Shown: positions 1 through 7,096 of the stretch, piece by piece
Numbering within the stretch: the stretch's first letter is position 1
Layout: each line of letters opens with the position of its first letter
DNA from: Acidobacteriota bacterium
Lineage (GTDB): Bacteria; Acidobacteriota; UBA890; WLXD01
Length of the DNA stretch: 64,000 bases
NCBI GenBank assembly: GCA_012103255.1
Contig: WLXD01000001.1
Coordinates: 248,001 to 312,000, forward strand
Direction: 5' to 3'
Made by a program: the position numbers and the translations under genes
Notes under the pieces: generated by a model
Database searches by the model: none
Told to the model about the DNA's origin: nothing
The model's input: the letters and a program-made list of their open reading frames with translations, nothing else

Positions 1-85
1 CGTGGTACGCCAGCATCCCCGCATAGGCGAGCAGCAGCAGATGAACCGGCCAGTAGGTCTGAAGCGAATACAACACGCCGCTCAC
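1..85 (-). CDS. N-terminal fragment of an integral membrane protein (runs off the window)
   Basis: Reading leftward from a GTG at 85, the frame is open to the edge and encodes about 28 residues, with a hydrophobic run (PVHLLLLAYAGMLAYH). The GTG shares bases with the TGA of the acyl-CoA ligase upstream (GTGA overlap), so the two genes are probably translationally coupled. The N-terminus resembles that of sodium:solute symporters, which often start with such a helix, but 28 residues cannot prove a family. The call of a membrane protein rests on the hydrophobic segment only. Confidence 0.45.
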   Translation of the reverse strand, partial: MSGVLYSLQTYWPVHLLLLAYAGMLAYH

Positions 86-1590
86 TGCGTGTCCTCGACG
101 AGTTTCCGTACGTCTGGCTTGGTGACCTTGCCCATGGCGTTGCGTGGCAGTTCGTCCACGCGCGAGATTTCCTTCGGCACTTTGTAGGGCGCCAACTGGC
201 CGCGAGCCCATTCGCGCAGCGATTCGGCGTCGAAGCTCTCACGGTCGGCGACGCCTACTTCCACGGCGGCGCAAACCCGCTCACCCCACTGAGTGTCCGG
301 CACTCCCACGACGGCGACTTCGTCAACGTTCGGGTGCTGTCGGAGCACCTCTTCGATCTCGAGCGCCGAGACCTTGTAGCCGCCGGTCTTGATGATGTCG
401 ACGCTGGTCCGCCCCACCATGCGGTAGTACCCATCTTCGAGCACCGCCTCGTCGCCGGTCACGAACCAGCCATCACGAAACGCGGCCTGCGTTTCCTCCG
501 ATCGTTGCCAATAGTCGGCGAACACCTGGTTACCCCTCACGAGGAGTTCGCCCTGCACGCCCGCCGCGCAGTCCTGCCCACGCTCGTCGACCAGCCGCAC
601 CTCGACCCCGGGCAGCGGGCGCCCCACGGTGCCCGGCCGCCGCTCGCCGTCCAACGGATTCGACAGGGCCATCCCGATCTCAGTCATGCCGTAACGCTCG
701 AGCAACCGCGTCCCTGTGATTGCCTCCCAGCGTTCGAGCAGGTCGACCGGCAGTGCCGCCGAACCCGAGGTCATCAGGCGGATGCCGCCCAGCCCTGAGC
801 CCCAGCGTGAGTGAGCGTCGGGCTCCGCTTCCCAGGCGGAGACGAGACGGCGGTAGATGGTCGGGACGGCCATGAACACCGAGCAGTCGCCGTGGCTCAG
901 CCTCTCCCAGACCGCTCGCGCATCGAACGGCCCGATAAACTCGCAACTCGCACCTGCGTAGAGGGCGCAACCAAGCGCCACCTGGAGGCCGTGGACGTGG
1001 TGCAACGGCAGGACGTGCAGCAGTCGATCGTCCGGGTGCCAGCCCCACGCCGCTTCCAGCGCCTCCCACTGGGCTCGCACCTGTGCATGACTGGTAACAA
1101 CGCCTTTCGGCCTGCCCGTCGTGCCGCTCGTATAGACCATCAGCGCCGGATCGTCACCGGCCGGGTCCGGGAGCGCGACTGGCGCCGTGCTTCGCAGGTT
1201 GCGCGCAAGAAGAACCTCGGCACCGGCGGGCGCTGCCGCGCCTAGTTTCTCGGCGTATGCGTCGTCGGCAATCAGCCCGCCGGGCTCCGCGTCCGCAATG
1301 AGGCGCGTCAACTCGGGTACCGGATGCGAGAGCGCCATCGGCACCGCGACTCCGCCCGCGCGCCATATCCCCCAGAGCACCGCGATGTACTCATTCCCCG
1401 GGCCCACCAGGTACGCGACGCGGCTGCCGTCGAGCGTGCTACGGCCCTCGAGCAGGCCGGCAGCGATCGCGGCGGATCGCTCCAGCAGGTCCGCATATGT
1501 TGCGGACTCTTCCGGGTCGACGATCGCGAGGCGCTCCCGGTTGCTTTCTGCCCGCGCGACCAACTCCAGCGGCATCGTCGACCGGCGCAT
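82..1590 (-). CDS. Malonyl-CoA synthetase-like acyl-CoA ligase (MatB/ACSF3 type)
   Basis: An ANL-superfamily adenylating enzyme that would join a short carboxylic acid, most likely malonate or methylmalonate, to CoA using ATP. The AMP-binding loop YTSGTTGRPKG lies near residues 153-163. It is followed by RYGMTEIGMALSNP, by TGD in the A8 region, and by the GRTSVDIIKTGGYKVSA hinge that is characteristic of MatB and human ACSF3. The catalytic lysine sits near the end in the context NAMGKVTK (about residue 488). The usual family length is about 500 aa. The start was taken at the ATG at 1590. An ATG at 1575 and a longer frame to 1647 also exist, and none has a clear ribosome site. The gene is divergent from the CBS gene and precedes a membrane protein with a GTGA overlap, suggesting uptake and activation of a small acid. 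Substrate is inferred from the hinge motif. Confidence 0.85.
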   Translation of the reverse strand: MRRSTMPLELVARAESNRERLAIVDPEESATYADLLERSAAIAAGLLEGRSTLDGSRVAYLVGPGNEYIAVLWGIWRAGGVAVPMALSHPVPELTRLIADAEPGGLIADDAYAEKLGAAAPAGAEVLLARNLRSTAPVALPDPAGDDPALMVYTSGTTGRPKGVVTSHAQVRAQWEALEAAWGWHPDDRLLHVLPLHHVHGLQVALGCALYAGASCEFIGPFDARAVWERLSHGDCSVFMAVPTIYRRLVSAWEAEPDAHSRWGSGLGGIRLMTSGSAALPVDLLERWEAITGTRLLERYGMTEIGMALSNPLDGERRPGTVGRPLPGVEVRLVDERGQDCAAGVQGELLVRGNQVFADYWQRSEETQAAFRDGWFVTGDEAVLEDGYYRMVGRTSVDIIKTGGYKVSALEIEEVLRQHPNVDEVAVVGVPDTQWGERVCAAVEVGVADRESFDAESLREWARGQLAPYKVPKEISRVDELPRNAMGKVTKPDVRKLVEDTQ

Positions 1591-1662
1591 GGTACCGGAT
1601 CGCCCGCCATGGCCTAACGGGGAACGACGGTGTAGATTCCTCGACACCTCGGAGGGTTAGTC

Positions 1663-2169
1663 ATGGTCGATACAGTTATCCCCACTGCAGAAGATCTGAT
1701 GGCGCGCCGGCTCGTGACGCTCACGCCGGCCATGCCCGTGCTCGACGCGATGCGCACATTGCTGGAGCACAGTGTTTCGGGCGCACCTGTTCTGGACGAG
1801 GACGGGCGACTCTGCGGCATCGTTTCGGAACTCGATTGCATGCGCATCCTGACCTCTGGGCAGTTCAGCCAGGACAGTCACGACGAAGACGCCTGTGTCT
1901 CGGATGTGATGACCGCCGACGTTCAAACGATCACACCGTCGACGGATCTGTTTGCGATTGCTCAGCAGTTCCTCTCACGAAACATTCGACGGCTCCCGGT
2001 CGTCGAGCACGGTCGACTCCTCGGCATGGTCTCGCGCCGCGACGTTCTTCGCGGCGTAGAAACGATGCGAACCGCGTCGCGGACACAGCCGGCGGCGCGC
2101 AAGGCCCGCGGTCTGTATCTATCGGCGTCCGAAACGACCGATGACGAGGTAGACGCGATCCTGGAGTAG
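1663..2169 (+). CDS. Stand-alone protein with a pair of CBS domains
   Basis: A protein of 168 aa with two CBS motifs, about residues 10-65 (ending GRLCGIVSELDCMRIL) and 82-135 (ending GRLLGMVSRRDVLRGV). CBS pairs bind adenosyl ligands (AMP, ATP, SAM) and act as energy or redox sensors. Nothing else is fused here, so the target is unknown. A clear ribosome site (GGAGGG) lies 7 bases before the ATG. The gene is divergent from the malonyl-CoA synthetase-like gene. The C-terminal 35 residues are polar and probably disordered. Family call is firm, role unknown. Confidence 0.85.
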   Translation: MVDTVIPTAEDLMARRLVTLTPAMPVLDAMRTLLEHSVSGAPVLDEDGRLCGIVSELDCMRILTSGQFSQDSHDEDACVSDVMTADVQTITPSTDLFAIAQQFLSRNIRRLPVVEHGRLLGMVSRRDVLRGVETMRTASRTQPAARKARGLYLSASETTDDEVDAILE

Positions 2170-2189
2170 CGGCTCCGCCGAGTGCTGTC

Positions 2190-2207
2190 TTTCGCAGGTG
2201 GGCGAAA
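2190..2207. promoter_or_regulatory. Inverted repeat upstream of padR
   Basis: TTTCGC (2190-2195) and GCGAAA (2202-2207) form a perfect 6-bp inverted repeat around a 6-base spacer in the short gap between the CBS gene and padR. It could be a weak terminator for the CBS gene or part of the padR control region. There is no T-run after it. Confidence 0.3.
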
Positions 2208-2228
2208 CTTTCCCGCATAGTTTGCGTC

Positions 2229-2239
2229 ACATAGTATGT
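2229..2239. promoter_or_regulatory. Candidate PadR operator (11-bp palindrome)
   Basis: ACATAGTATGT is a perfect palindrome around a single central G, 52 bases before the padR start codon. PadR-family operators commonly contain ATGT/ACAT inverted half-sites, and most PadR genes are self-regulated. The assignment is inference from position and half-site type. Confidence 0.45.
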
Positions 2240-2291
2240 CTCGCAAGAAACCGATTCCCGATCCTGGGGACCATGGCTTGCCGGAGAGACG

Positions 2292-2633
2292 ATGCGAATC
2301 GAACGTGAACTGATGCGTGGTGCGGGGCCGGTTGCCGTACTTGGGCTGCTGGAGAAGCGGCCGATGTACGGCTACGAACTCGTGCTCGCGCTGCAGGAGC
2401 GCACTGGCGGAGTCCTGGCCATGGGTCAGTCAACGCTGTACCCGCTTCTCTACAACCTCGAGGCCAAGAAGTGGATCCGCGGCGCCTGGCGCACGGCGGA
2501 CTCCGGCCGTCGACGCAAGTACTACGAACTGACCGCGGCCGGGACGAAACGCCTGGAGGCCCAGCGTGAGCAGTGGCAGGAACTCGTCGGCGCGATGGAA
2601 GGCCTTGGCCTCGTCTCGAGGATCGGAGACTGA
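2292..2633 (+). CDS. PadR-family transcriptional regulator
   Basis: A small winged-helix repressor of 113 aa, typical of PadR-s1 proteins. The core VLGLLEKRPMYGYEL, the STLYPLLYNLE recognition region and the wing with RRRKYYELTAAGTKRL are all present, followed by a short C-terminal dimerisation helix. PadR proteins usually repress a neighbouring transporter gene and are released by a small ligand. This one is followed one base later by a large ADOP permease, the standard PadR-ADOP arrangement of Acidobacteriota, so it probably controls that permease and itself through the palindrome just upstream. The ligand cannot be read from the sequence. Confidence 0.9.
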   Translation: MRIERELMRGAGPVAVLGLLEKRPMYGYELVLALQERTGGVLAMGQSTLYPLLYNLEAKKWIRGAWRTADSGRRRKYYELTAAGTKRLEAQREQWQELVGAMEGLGLVSRIGD

Positions 2634-2634
2634 C

Positions 2635-5388
2635 ATGAATAGCCAGCTGCCCTCAGTGCCCGCCGATGTTGAACAACTCCTCGCCGCGGCCGACCTGCCG
2701 GACCCGGCGAAAGAACGTATCCGCGGGCTGATCGGAGCAGCTGAACTTGATGCGACGTCTCGCGTTGACGTCACGCGCGAGATGATCGCCCACTTCGAGG
2801 ACGGCCTGGCGGCGGGAACCCGTCTGAACGATCTTCTCGCAGATTTCGGCGATGACGATGCTGCCGCCACGATGATCCAGCGCTCGAAGCGCGTACGTCG
2901 CGAAGCGCATGCGGACGGTATCGCGGGCAGCCTCGGCGGCTGGCTCGGCGACATTCGTTACTCGGTTCGTCGACTGCGCCAGGCTCCGGGATTCGCCATG
3001 ACCGCGATTCTCTCGCTGGCACTGGGAATCGGCGCGAACACCTCGGTCTTCAGCATTGTCAACGGACTGCTGCTGCGCGACATCGCCGCGCCGCGACCGC
3101 ACGAGCTTGTCGAGGTGTATGAGGAAACGGCGGACTTCCCGTACAACGTATTCAGCTATCCCGACTACGAGGAGTTCGAAGAGGGCACTCGAGGAGTCTT
3201 CGCGAAGATCGCAGGCACGATGTTCTCGGTGGGCGTCCGCGACACCCCCAGCGGCGTTGAGACCATCTTCGCGGAAGGAGTGACCGGCAACTACTTCCCG
3301 ATGCTGGAGATCACGCCTCAGCTCGGACGACTCCTCGGACCGGACGACGATACGACTCTGGGTGGTCACCCCGTGGCGGTGTTGAGTCACGCGTTCTGGC
3401 TGCGTTCCTTCGCAGGCGACCCCGCGATCGTTGGCACGGAGATCGTACTCAGCGGCACGCCCTACACGATTGTTGGCGTGACCCCAGAGAGCTACTCGGG
3501 CATGGTCCGTGGGCTGAACCCCGACATGTTCGTGTCCATCCAGATGGTGGACGCGCTTGAGGGGTCCGCCAACAGCAAGCTCGCCTCGCGCCGCAATCAC
3601 TCACTATTCGTGCGTGCTCGATTGCTCCCGGGCGTTTCGATCGAACAGGCCAACGCGGCGGCTGAAGCCGTGGCAATCCAACAGCGTCAGGACTACCCCA
3701 ACAGCTGGCCGCCCTCTGCCGGCTACCTCATGAGGCCTACCAGCGAAGTCGTGATGTTTCCTATGTTTGATGGGCCGATCACGATCGGAGCCTGGCTCCT
3801 CTTAGGGGTCGTTGGGCTTGTACTGCTTATCGCCTGCGCAAACCTCGCCAGCTTCCTGCTCGCGCGCGCCGTTGATCGACGCAAAGAGGTTGCCGTACGA
3901 CTGGCACTGGGGGCGGGCCGAGCGGATCTCGTGCGCCAGTTCATGATCGAGACGATGCTGCTGAGCCTGCTCGGCGGGGCAGCTGGGATTGGCGTGGCCG
4001 CCTGGAGCGTCGGGTTGATGTCGACGCTGGAGCTCCCTTTCCCGATCCCGCTCACGTTCGACTTCAGTATCGACCTCACCGTGCTCGGCTTCAGCGTGCT
4101 GATCTCTCTCGTGGCCGGGCTGCTATTCGGCATCGCCCCCGCCCTGCAGGCGACGAAACCGGACCTGGTAAACACACTGCGCGACGAATCCGCGGGCGCA
4201 GGGCGCGCGGGTCGTGGTCGGCTACGCAACGCGCTGGTCATCGCCCAGGTCGCCATTTCTGTAGTGCTGCTCGTGGGGGCCGGACTCCTCTTGAGAAGCC
4301 TGCAGGCTGTCTACGCATTCGACCCCGGGTTCGGCACCCAGCCAGCGGCCGTCATGACGTTCGCACTCCCGAGTTCGCGCTACGACACCGCCACGCTCAG
4401 GCAAATCCTCGACGAGTTCCAGAGCGACACGGCCGCGCGACCGGAAGTGATCGACGCGGGCTACATCACCAACATCCACCTGTCCCAGACCAACACGACC
4501 ACTGCAGGAATCCTGGTTGATGGCGTACCGGTGCCGGACGGCCAGGCCAGCCATACGGTCGACTTTGCCGCGGCCGATCCGGAGTTCTTCGAAGCGGCGG
4601 GGATACCGATCGTCGCGGGGCGCGGATTCGACTCGCGCGACGACCAGAATGCGGCGCCAGCTGTGATCGTCAGCGAGGCGTTCGTGGAACGCTTCTGGCC
4701 GGGAGAAGACGCGGTGGGGCAGATTGTGCGCCCGGGCCGCGGCGGTCCCAACTACACGATCGTTGGAATTGCCGCGGACACCAAGGTGCGCACACTTGGA
4801 GAAGCGCCCCGACCGTTCATGTACCAGTCCTTCGAACAACTCAACGTCACCTACCTCAGCATCATCGCGAAGACGCGCGCCGATCCGCAGGCGACGGCTA
4901 CGGCGCTCATGGTGGAGTTGCGCGAGCGTGTTCCCGAGGCACTGATCTACACCGCTCACACCATGGACGACCACCTCGAGTCGACCCGCTTCCCCGCGCG
5001 CATCGCTGCGATCATGTTCACGTTCTTCGCGGTCATCGCGCTGGCTCTGGCAACGATCGGACTCTATGGACTCGTGTCGTACACCCAGGCTCAACGAACG
5101 CACGAAGTCGGAATCCGTATGTCACTCGGCGCCGACAGTCGATCTGTGGTCGGCCTGCTTGTGCGCGGCGGAATGCGCTTGGTGTGGGTAGGTTTGGCGG
5201 TGGGCACAGTGACCGCGTTCGCCGCCTCGCGCCTCATGTCCGGACTGTTGTTCGGCGTTGGCACGACGGATCTCGGAACCTTCGCTACTGTGCTCGCGTT
5301 GCTCAGCGCAGTGGCGCTGACGGCGGCATGGATCCCGGCGCGCCGCGCAAGCCGCGTCGATCCAGTACAGGCGTTACGTACGGAGTAG
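2635..5388 (+). CDS. ADOP-family duplicated FtsX/MacB-type permease with N-terminal prefix domain
   Basis: A 917-aa membrane protein. Residues 1-95 are a soluble helical prefix (PADVEQLLAAADLPD... FGDDDAAATMI), followed by FGDIRYS-type linker, a first transmembrane helix (about 120-142, LALGIGANTSVFSIVNG), a large periplasmic MacB_PCD domain, three FtsX helices, then a second periplasmic domain and a final three-helix FtsX block ending IPARRASRVDPVQALRTE. This is the duplicated, ATPase-less layout of ADOP permeases. The partner ATPase and substrate are unknown; MacB relatives move peptides, lipoproteins or drugs. The start was set at the ATG at 2635, one base after the padR stop, rather than an upstream in-frame ATG at 2566 inside padR. 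It is probably in one operon with padR. Confidence 0.88.
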   Translation: MNSQLPSVPADVEQLLAAADLPDPAKERIRGLIGAAELDATSRVDVTREMIAHFEDGLAAGTRLNDLLADFGDDDAAATMIQRSKRVRREAHADGIAGSLGGWLGDIRYSVRRLRQAPGFAMTAILSLALGIGANTSVFSIVNGLLLRDIAAPRPHELVEVYEETADFPYNVFSYPDYEEFEEGTRGVFAKIAGTMFSVGVRDTPSGVETIFAEGVTGNYFPMLEITPQLGRLLGPDDDTTLGGHPVAVLSHAFWLRSFAGDPAIVGTEIVLSGTPYTIVGVTPESYSGMVRGLNPDMFVSIQMVDALEGSANSKLASRRNHSLFVRARLLPGVSIEQANAAAEAVAIQQRQDYPNSWPPSAGYLMRPTSEVVMFPMFDGPITIGAWLLLGVVGLVLLIACANLASFLLARAVDRRKEVAVRLALGAGRADLVRQFMIETMLLSLLGGAAGIGVAAWSVGLMSTLELPFPIPLTFDFSIDLTVLGFSVLISLVAGLLFGIAPALQATKPDLVNTLRDESAGAGRAGRGRLRNALVIAQVAISVVLLVGAGLLLRSLQAVYAFDPGFGTQPAAVMTFALPSSRYDTATLRQILDEFQSDTAARPEVIDAGYITNIHLSQTNTTTAGILVDGVPVPDGQASHTVDFAAADPEFFEAAGIPIVAGRGFDSRDDQNAAPAVIVSEAFVERFWPGEDAVGQIVRPGRGGPNYTIVGIAADTKVRTLGEAPRPFMYQSFEQLNVTYLSIIAKTRADPQATATALMVELRERVPEALIYTAHTMDDHLESTRFPARIAAIMFTFFAVIALALATIGLYGLVSYTQAQRTHEVGIRMSLGADSRSVVGLLVRGGMRLVWVGLAVGTVTAFAASRLMSGLLFGVGTTDLGTFATVLALLSAVALTAAWIPARRASRVDPVQALRTE

Positions 5389-5413
5389 GAACAGCGCTCG
5401 GGACGCATCTGTC

Positions 5414-5454
5414 GCATGGCGGCCATGCTCGACCGACGTAACGCCCGCAAGGGC
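5414..5454 (+). terminator. Two small hairpins after ADOP permease 1
   Basis: GCATGGC-G-GCCATGC (5414-5428) and GCCC-GCAA-GGGC (5443-5454, a GNRA-type loop) lie in the 148-base gap between the permease and the next gene. Neither is followed by a T-run, so intrinsic termination is uncertain; they may simply stabilise the mRNA end. Confidence 0.3.
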
Positions 5455-5536
5455 TTACCGCTCCTGACCGCTTCGCCTAGCCTTGGGTTCTGGCAGTCAG
5501 ATTCCTGGCCGCTTCCACCTCCGCCGGCGAGACCCA

Positions 5537-5866
5537 ATGAAGAGACTGACCGTAGTGTTCGCGCTGCTCGCCACGGTGGCAGGCACCGCCTACGGCTCGT
5601 ATGTGTGGGGTTGGTATACCGGCCACGAGTACCAGGTCGTTGTCGCGGCAATGAGCGAAGCCAAGGCGGCGCTGTCAGCCGCCAAGTCGTTGCGACAGTC
5701 AGACCCGGAGCTGGCGCTCGAGCTGCTCGACGCCAACATCTCCTGGGTCACCACGACGCTCGACGACGCACGCCTGCAGATCCCCGACGACCGGCGCGCC
5801 GACTACGAGATGGTCCTCGCGCGGTTGCAGGACTATCACGACGACTACGCGCCGTCGGCGCACTAG
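5537..5866 (+). CDS. Hypothetical protein with N-terminal signal/anchor helix
   Basis: A 109-aa protein that I do not recognise. Residues 4-25 (TVVFALLATVAGTAYGSYVW) are a signal peptide or anchor. The rest is a soluble helical region containing YTGHEYQVV, an Ala/Ser-rich amphipathic helix and a Leu-rich stretch (LALELLDANISW) before a charged tail. A helical hairpin exposed in the periplasm is likely. The ATG at 5537 begins right at the hydrophobic segment; an upstream in-frame ATG at 5483 would add a basic leader unlike a signal peptide. Neighbours give no clear functional hint. Confidence 0.6.
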   Translation: MKRLTVVFALLATVAGTAYGSYVWGWYTGHEYQVVVAAMSEAKAALSAAKSLRQSDPELALELLDANISWVTTTLDDARLQIPDDRRADYEMVLARLQDYHDDYAPSAH

Positions 5867-6055
5867 GGGACGGCCTCGCTGGTCTTCTAGAGTTCCCAGG
5901 AAGCGCCTCGCTAGACTCGACACGGTAGCCGCGTTCTCGACACGAGCCCGACGGAACGAACTCGCCACCTGCCTCCAGTATGGACCGCCGCCCATGAGTG
6001 GTGGAGAGCCCCACGATGGGGCAGCATGAAGGCGTCGTCAACCTGCGGAGCGTTC

Positions 6056-7096
6056 ATGTCAGAGACGCCCAAGTCCCGCGGCCTCGTGGGCAAAGTCGCC
6101 CGATGGGGCATGGTGATCGTATTCGTGGGGGCCGCGCTGAATCTGGGCCTGGCCTGGCAGTCGATTGGTGCGCGCGCATCGAGTGTGATCGACAACGTCG
6201 AGCCGTTCTGGCTCGTGGTCGCTGCCGCGCTCGGCGTCGCACCCTGGTTCTTCAGCGCGGCGCGCATGTGGATGTGGGCCCGCTTCTTCGAATGCCCCAT
6301 CAGTGCGCGCTCTGCGCTCCGCGCCAACGTGGGCACCGAGCTCACGTCCTCGATCAGCCCGAAAGCAATCGGTGGGGCCCCCGCCAAGATCGCTCTGCTG
6401 ATCGATGCGGGCGTGCGACCCGGATTCGCAGCGTCGATCCTGCTGCTCGATAACATCTCCGATGTCGTCTTCTTTGCGGGCGTTGCCCCGGCCATCGCGT
6501 TCTTCTCGGCGCGATGGCGCGTTCCTGAAGTCAGCGAGATCCTGGGGCGCGTGCAGGAGAAGGTCGTCGGTGCAGCTCCCTGGATTCTCGGCCTCGTTGT
6601 GATCGTTGCGATCGCGATATTCGTGCAACAACGTCGCACTGCCGGCGCGCCGCACGGGAAACTGCGCAAGGCACTCGGCCAGATCCGTCACGACTTCGTG
6701 TCGGCCTACGCCCTGGTCGGGAAGCACGGCAAAATGCGCGCCCTGGCGGCGGTCGGACTGTCGACCGGGTTGTGGATCACACGCGCATCGGTGGCCACGG
6801 CGGTGATGTTCGGGCTCGGTCAAACGGTCGATCCGGTGCTCTTCTTCCTGCTGCAGTGGGTCGTGTTCGCGATGATGGTGCTAGTGCCAACGCCGGGGGC
6901 CGCGCTCGGTGCGGAAGCTTCCTTTGCGGCGGTCACCGACGGCTTCGTGGCCAAAGGCCTTCTCGCCGTACTCACCGCGGGCTGGCGCTTCTTCTCGTTC
7001 TACCTGCCGCTACTGTTCGGCCTCATCCTGATGCCGCTGCTTCGCACGCGCCAGGAATCCGAGCCTGAAACCGACGCCGCAAGCCCGAGCAGCTAG
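6056..7096 (+). CDS. Flippase-like integral membrane protein (UPF0104/LPG synthase TM-domain family)
   Basis: A polytopic membrane protein of 346 aa with about eight hydrophobic segments, beginning VARWGMVIVFVGAALNLGLAW. The conserved features of the lysylphosphatidylglycerol synthase membrane region are present: the ANVGTELTSSISPKAIGGAPAKIA segment in short pieces, a DNISDVVFF loop, and the late PTPGAALGAEASFAAVTDGF motif. The soluble aminoacyl transferase domain of MprF is absent, so this is the stand-alone membrane type, thought to flip or transfer lipids or prenyl-linked sugars. The start at 6056 follows a GCGGAG ribosome site. Its stop abuts the stop of the convergent ADOP gene with no bases between. 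Substrate unknown. Confidence 0.8.
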   Translation: MSETPKSRGLVGKVARWGMVIVFVGAALNLGLAWQSIGARASSVIDNVEPFWLVVAAALGVAPWFFSAARMWMWARFFECPISARSALRANVGTELTSSISPKAIGGAPAKIALLIDAGVRPGFAASILLLDNISDVVFFAGVAPAIAFFSARWRVPEVSEILGRVQEKVVGAAPWILGLVVIVAIAIFVQQRRTAGAPHGKLRKALGQIRHDFVSAYALVGKHGKMRALAAVGLSTGLWITRASVATAVMFGLGQTVDPVLFFLLQWVVFAMMVLVPTPGAALGAEASFAAVTDGFVAKGLLAVLTAGWRFFSFYLPLLFGLILMPLLRTRQESEPETDAASPSS

